A stretch of 64,000 nucleotides of DNA from Anisakis pegreffii. Taxonomy: Eukaryota; Nematoda; Chromadorea; Rhabditida; Anisakidae. A program made the position numbers and the translations under genes. Position 1 is the stretch's first letter. Each line of letters opens with the position of its first letter. Under the pieces are notes generated by a model. That model was not told where the DNA came from, did no database searches, and was given only the letters and a program-made list of their open reading frames with translations. The stretch spans positions 62,001 to 126,000 of the forward strand of contig JAPYMA010002778.1 in the NCBI GenBank assembly GCA_035041965.1. The letters run 5' to 3'. Positions 62,501 to 64,000 of the stretch are shown here, piece by piece.

Positions 62501-63569
62501 TTGCATGCCTCCTGATGATTCCATCGGCTTCGTCCATTATTTCAAGGTATATTACGAGGATCTCCTCTAAATAAATCCTTGTATTTCGGCGTTTTACCAG
62601 TAAATCTGTTCGATGAAATTATATTGAACAGTTCTCTGAATAGCAGATGATCTTACAAGCTTCCTCTTTCACTCAACTCGGTTAATTCCTGTTAGCCAAT
62701 GATTGCCATTTGATGTAAGTACGGTTATCAATGAATCAATAATCAGAGGAATTTCGCATTTGATGAGTGCTTCAGTACGTTGGCGATGATATCGATCAAT
62801 TTGGGTGTGTTCGGTGGCCTATCGCTACTCGGCGTTTATCTTGATCCACTGGCAATGTGTACCACTCTGATGTCTATTGGCTTTTCGGTTGATTTCACCG
62901 CACATATCAGCTATCATTATTACCGATGTCCACAAGGATGGCCATCAGACGTGCGACTTGCTGATGCATTGAGGTTACTATTCTGCTAAGTCGCCTAAAA
63001 ATTATGCTTCAATTCTCCTTTATTCTCACGTTTCATCATACAAAAATAACAATTCATAACAAGACGATGATTATTTAAAACGTCTGAAAACTATTCGGCT
63101 ACTTTCTTCTCGCTCGTTCAGATCACGATCAATGAATAATTGATTGTGGCATTACTCACATTCTGAAATACAATTTTATTTCAAATCTGAAACTTCAATG
63201 TGTTGAACTATTGGATATTTCAGATCAATAGGATGGCCAATGATCCAAGCTGCCCTATCAACAATGTTGAGTATTTCACCACTACTAGTCATTGATTCTT
63301 ACATGGTATACGTCTTCGTTAAGACCACATTTCTGGTGATTATACTCGGAGTACTGCACGGTGTTCTCTTCTTGCCCGTACTTTTACTGACTATCGGTGG
63401 TGCGTCAACGGTGATCAAAGATAAATGCCAGCAGACGTATCCACCAACTGGCGCAGAAGCGAACGGAAATCCCAAGAACTATAGCCTTGAACGAACAGTG
63501 ACATCAGCTGTACCTCAGGCGGCCGAATTCGAGAAACATTGTGAACCTTCAGAAAGGTCGCAGTACTGA
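56509..63569 (+). CDS. Patched-related (PTR/PTCHD) RND-superfamily membrane protein
   Basis: Fifteen exons match in phase and encode 837 residues to TGA 63567-63569: 56509-56692, 57494-57664, 57831-57988, 58163-58234, 58432-58522, 58860-59032, 59275-59426, 59591-59742, 60013-60111, 61007-61174, 61436-61651, 61828-62031, 62416-62546, 62776-62973, 63224-63569. First extracellular loop: [16 protein letters not shown] and the C...C.DNQ region. The sterol-sensing domain runs from [14 protein letters not shown] through [20 protein letters not shown] with DD and HAWRK, then [20 protein letters not shown]. The second loop begins [13 protein letters not shown]. The last helices carry [18 protein letters not shown]. 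The acidic residues in the fourth (GCDD) and tenth (GFSVD) helices are those of the RND proton pathway. Nematode PTR proteins act in moulting, cuticle and apical membrane traffic, probably moving lipids. The first exon(s), with the first transmembrane entry, are missing; the join 60111/61007 may hide another exon. Confidence 0.92.
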
Positions 63570-63696
63570 ATTCGAACTGATAAATTATAATATTTTATAA
63601 ATATTATACGTTATAGTGTTGTTTTGAGTGTTCATATTGCATTATTTGCATGTATATTTTGTGTTGATTAATTGAAGCGGAAATAGACTACTACCT

Positions 63697-63702
63697 AATA
63701 AA
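63697..63702 (+). terminator. Polyadenylation signal AATAAA of the patched-related gene
   Basis: Consensus hexamer 128 bases after the TGA stop. The rest of the window (63570-64000) is A/T-rich and shows no other feature. Confidence 0.5.
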
Positions 63703-64000
63703 GCAAAATCGATGAAATGGATAACTTCATTGTCAAACGACCAAATCACAGAGCTAATGAATGAATTACGAAAAAATCATGTAAATTAAGAACAAAAGTC
63801 ATGAATTGAGAAGTGAAATTAAATCATTAATTAAGCTAAAAGGTCAAGCAATCTACGCCTACAATCGAAAAAGACTAACAAGATTTTTTGAATACGTGCA
63901 GTGAAGTTTTGTTCTGATGCATTGCCTTTCAATTATCAGAGGCAGTGGAAAGTTGATGAATTTGTTCAAATCTTGATTTCAATTATTCAAAGCATTCAAA

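Overview
The window looks like nuclear DNA of a nematode, probably a rhabditine/strongylid-type genome of roughly 37-40% GC by eye. Evidence: almost every gene is cut into short exons (30-350 bp) whose introns end in TTTCAG; several start codons sit just behind such an acceptor, as expected with spliced-leader trans-splicing; and the content is typical of the phylum (CUB/C-type-lectin protein with a mucin linker, patched-related protein, cystatin, RTE retrotransposon). I could not name the species. Gene models were assembled by hand from conserved family motifs and reading-phase compatibility of exons, so the given coordinates span first to last recognised exon and the exons are listed in each entry.

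Layout. 0-5 kb: 3' part of a DNPH1-like nucleotide hydrolase (+) and a cystatin (+), with a diverged duplicated ~130 bp block upstream of the cystatin. 5-13.7 kb: repeat-rich stretch with a SINE-like candidate, a broken hAT transposase, six copies of a 176-177 bp tandem repeat, and an RTE reverse-transcriptase remnant (-) interrupted by a MITE-like insertion. 13.8-16.8 kb: ELM2/SANT chromatin protein (+). 17.9-19 kb: two copies of a foldback MITE. 18.6-24.8 kb: large secreted lectin (-) with order CTLD, CUB, Thr-rich repeat, CUB, CTLD. 24.8-30.8 kb: mostly empty, with exons of a small coiled-coil protein. 30.9-34.5 kb: complete alanine aminotransferase (+, 504 aa). 36.2-40.7 kb: BACK/kelch protein (+). 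42.9-48.3 kb: TYW2-type wybutosine enzyme (+). 49.2-51.2 kb: REEP-family ER-shaping protein (-). 51.2-56.5 kb: no recognisable gene. 56.5-63.6 kb: patched-related membrane protein (+), complete except for its first exon(s).

The genes do not form one pathway; this is ordinary eukaryotic gene order. I did not find a convincing undescribed system. The best leads are: two apparent GC-AG introns in one aminotransferase gene; a kelch-gene donor site whose first base is A instead of G; a recently expanded 87-bp mucin-type repeat that is open on both strands; a MITE in the intron that splits the lectin EPN motif; a cystatin with a non-canonical cysteine-rich end; and a ~100-residue insertion in TYW2.
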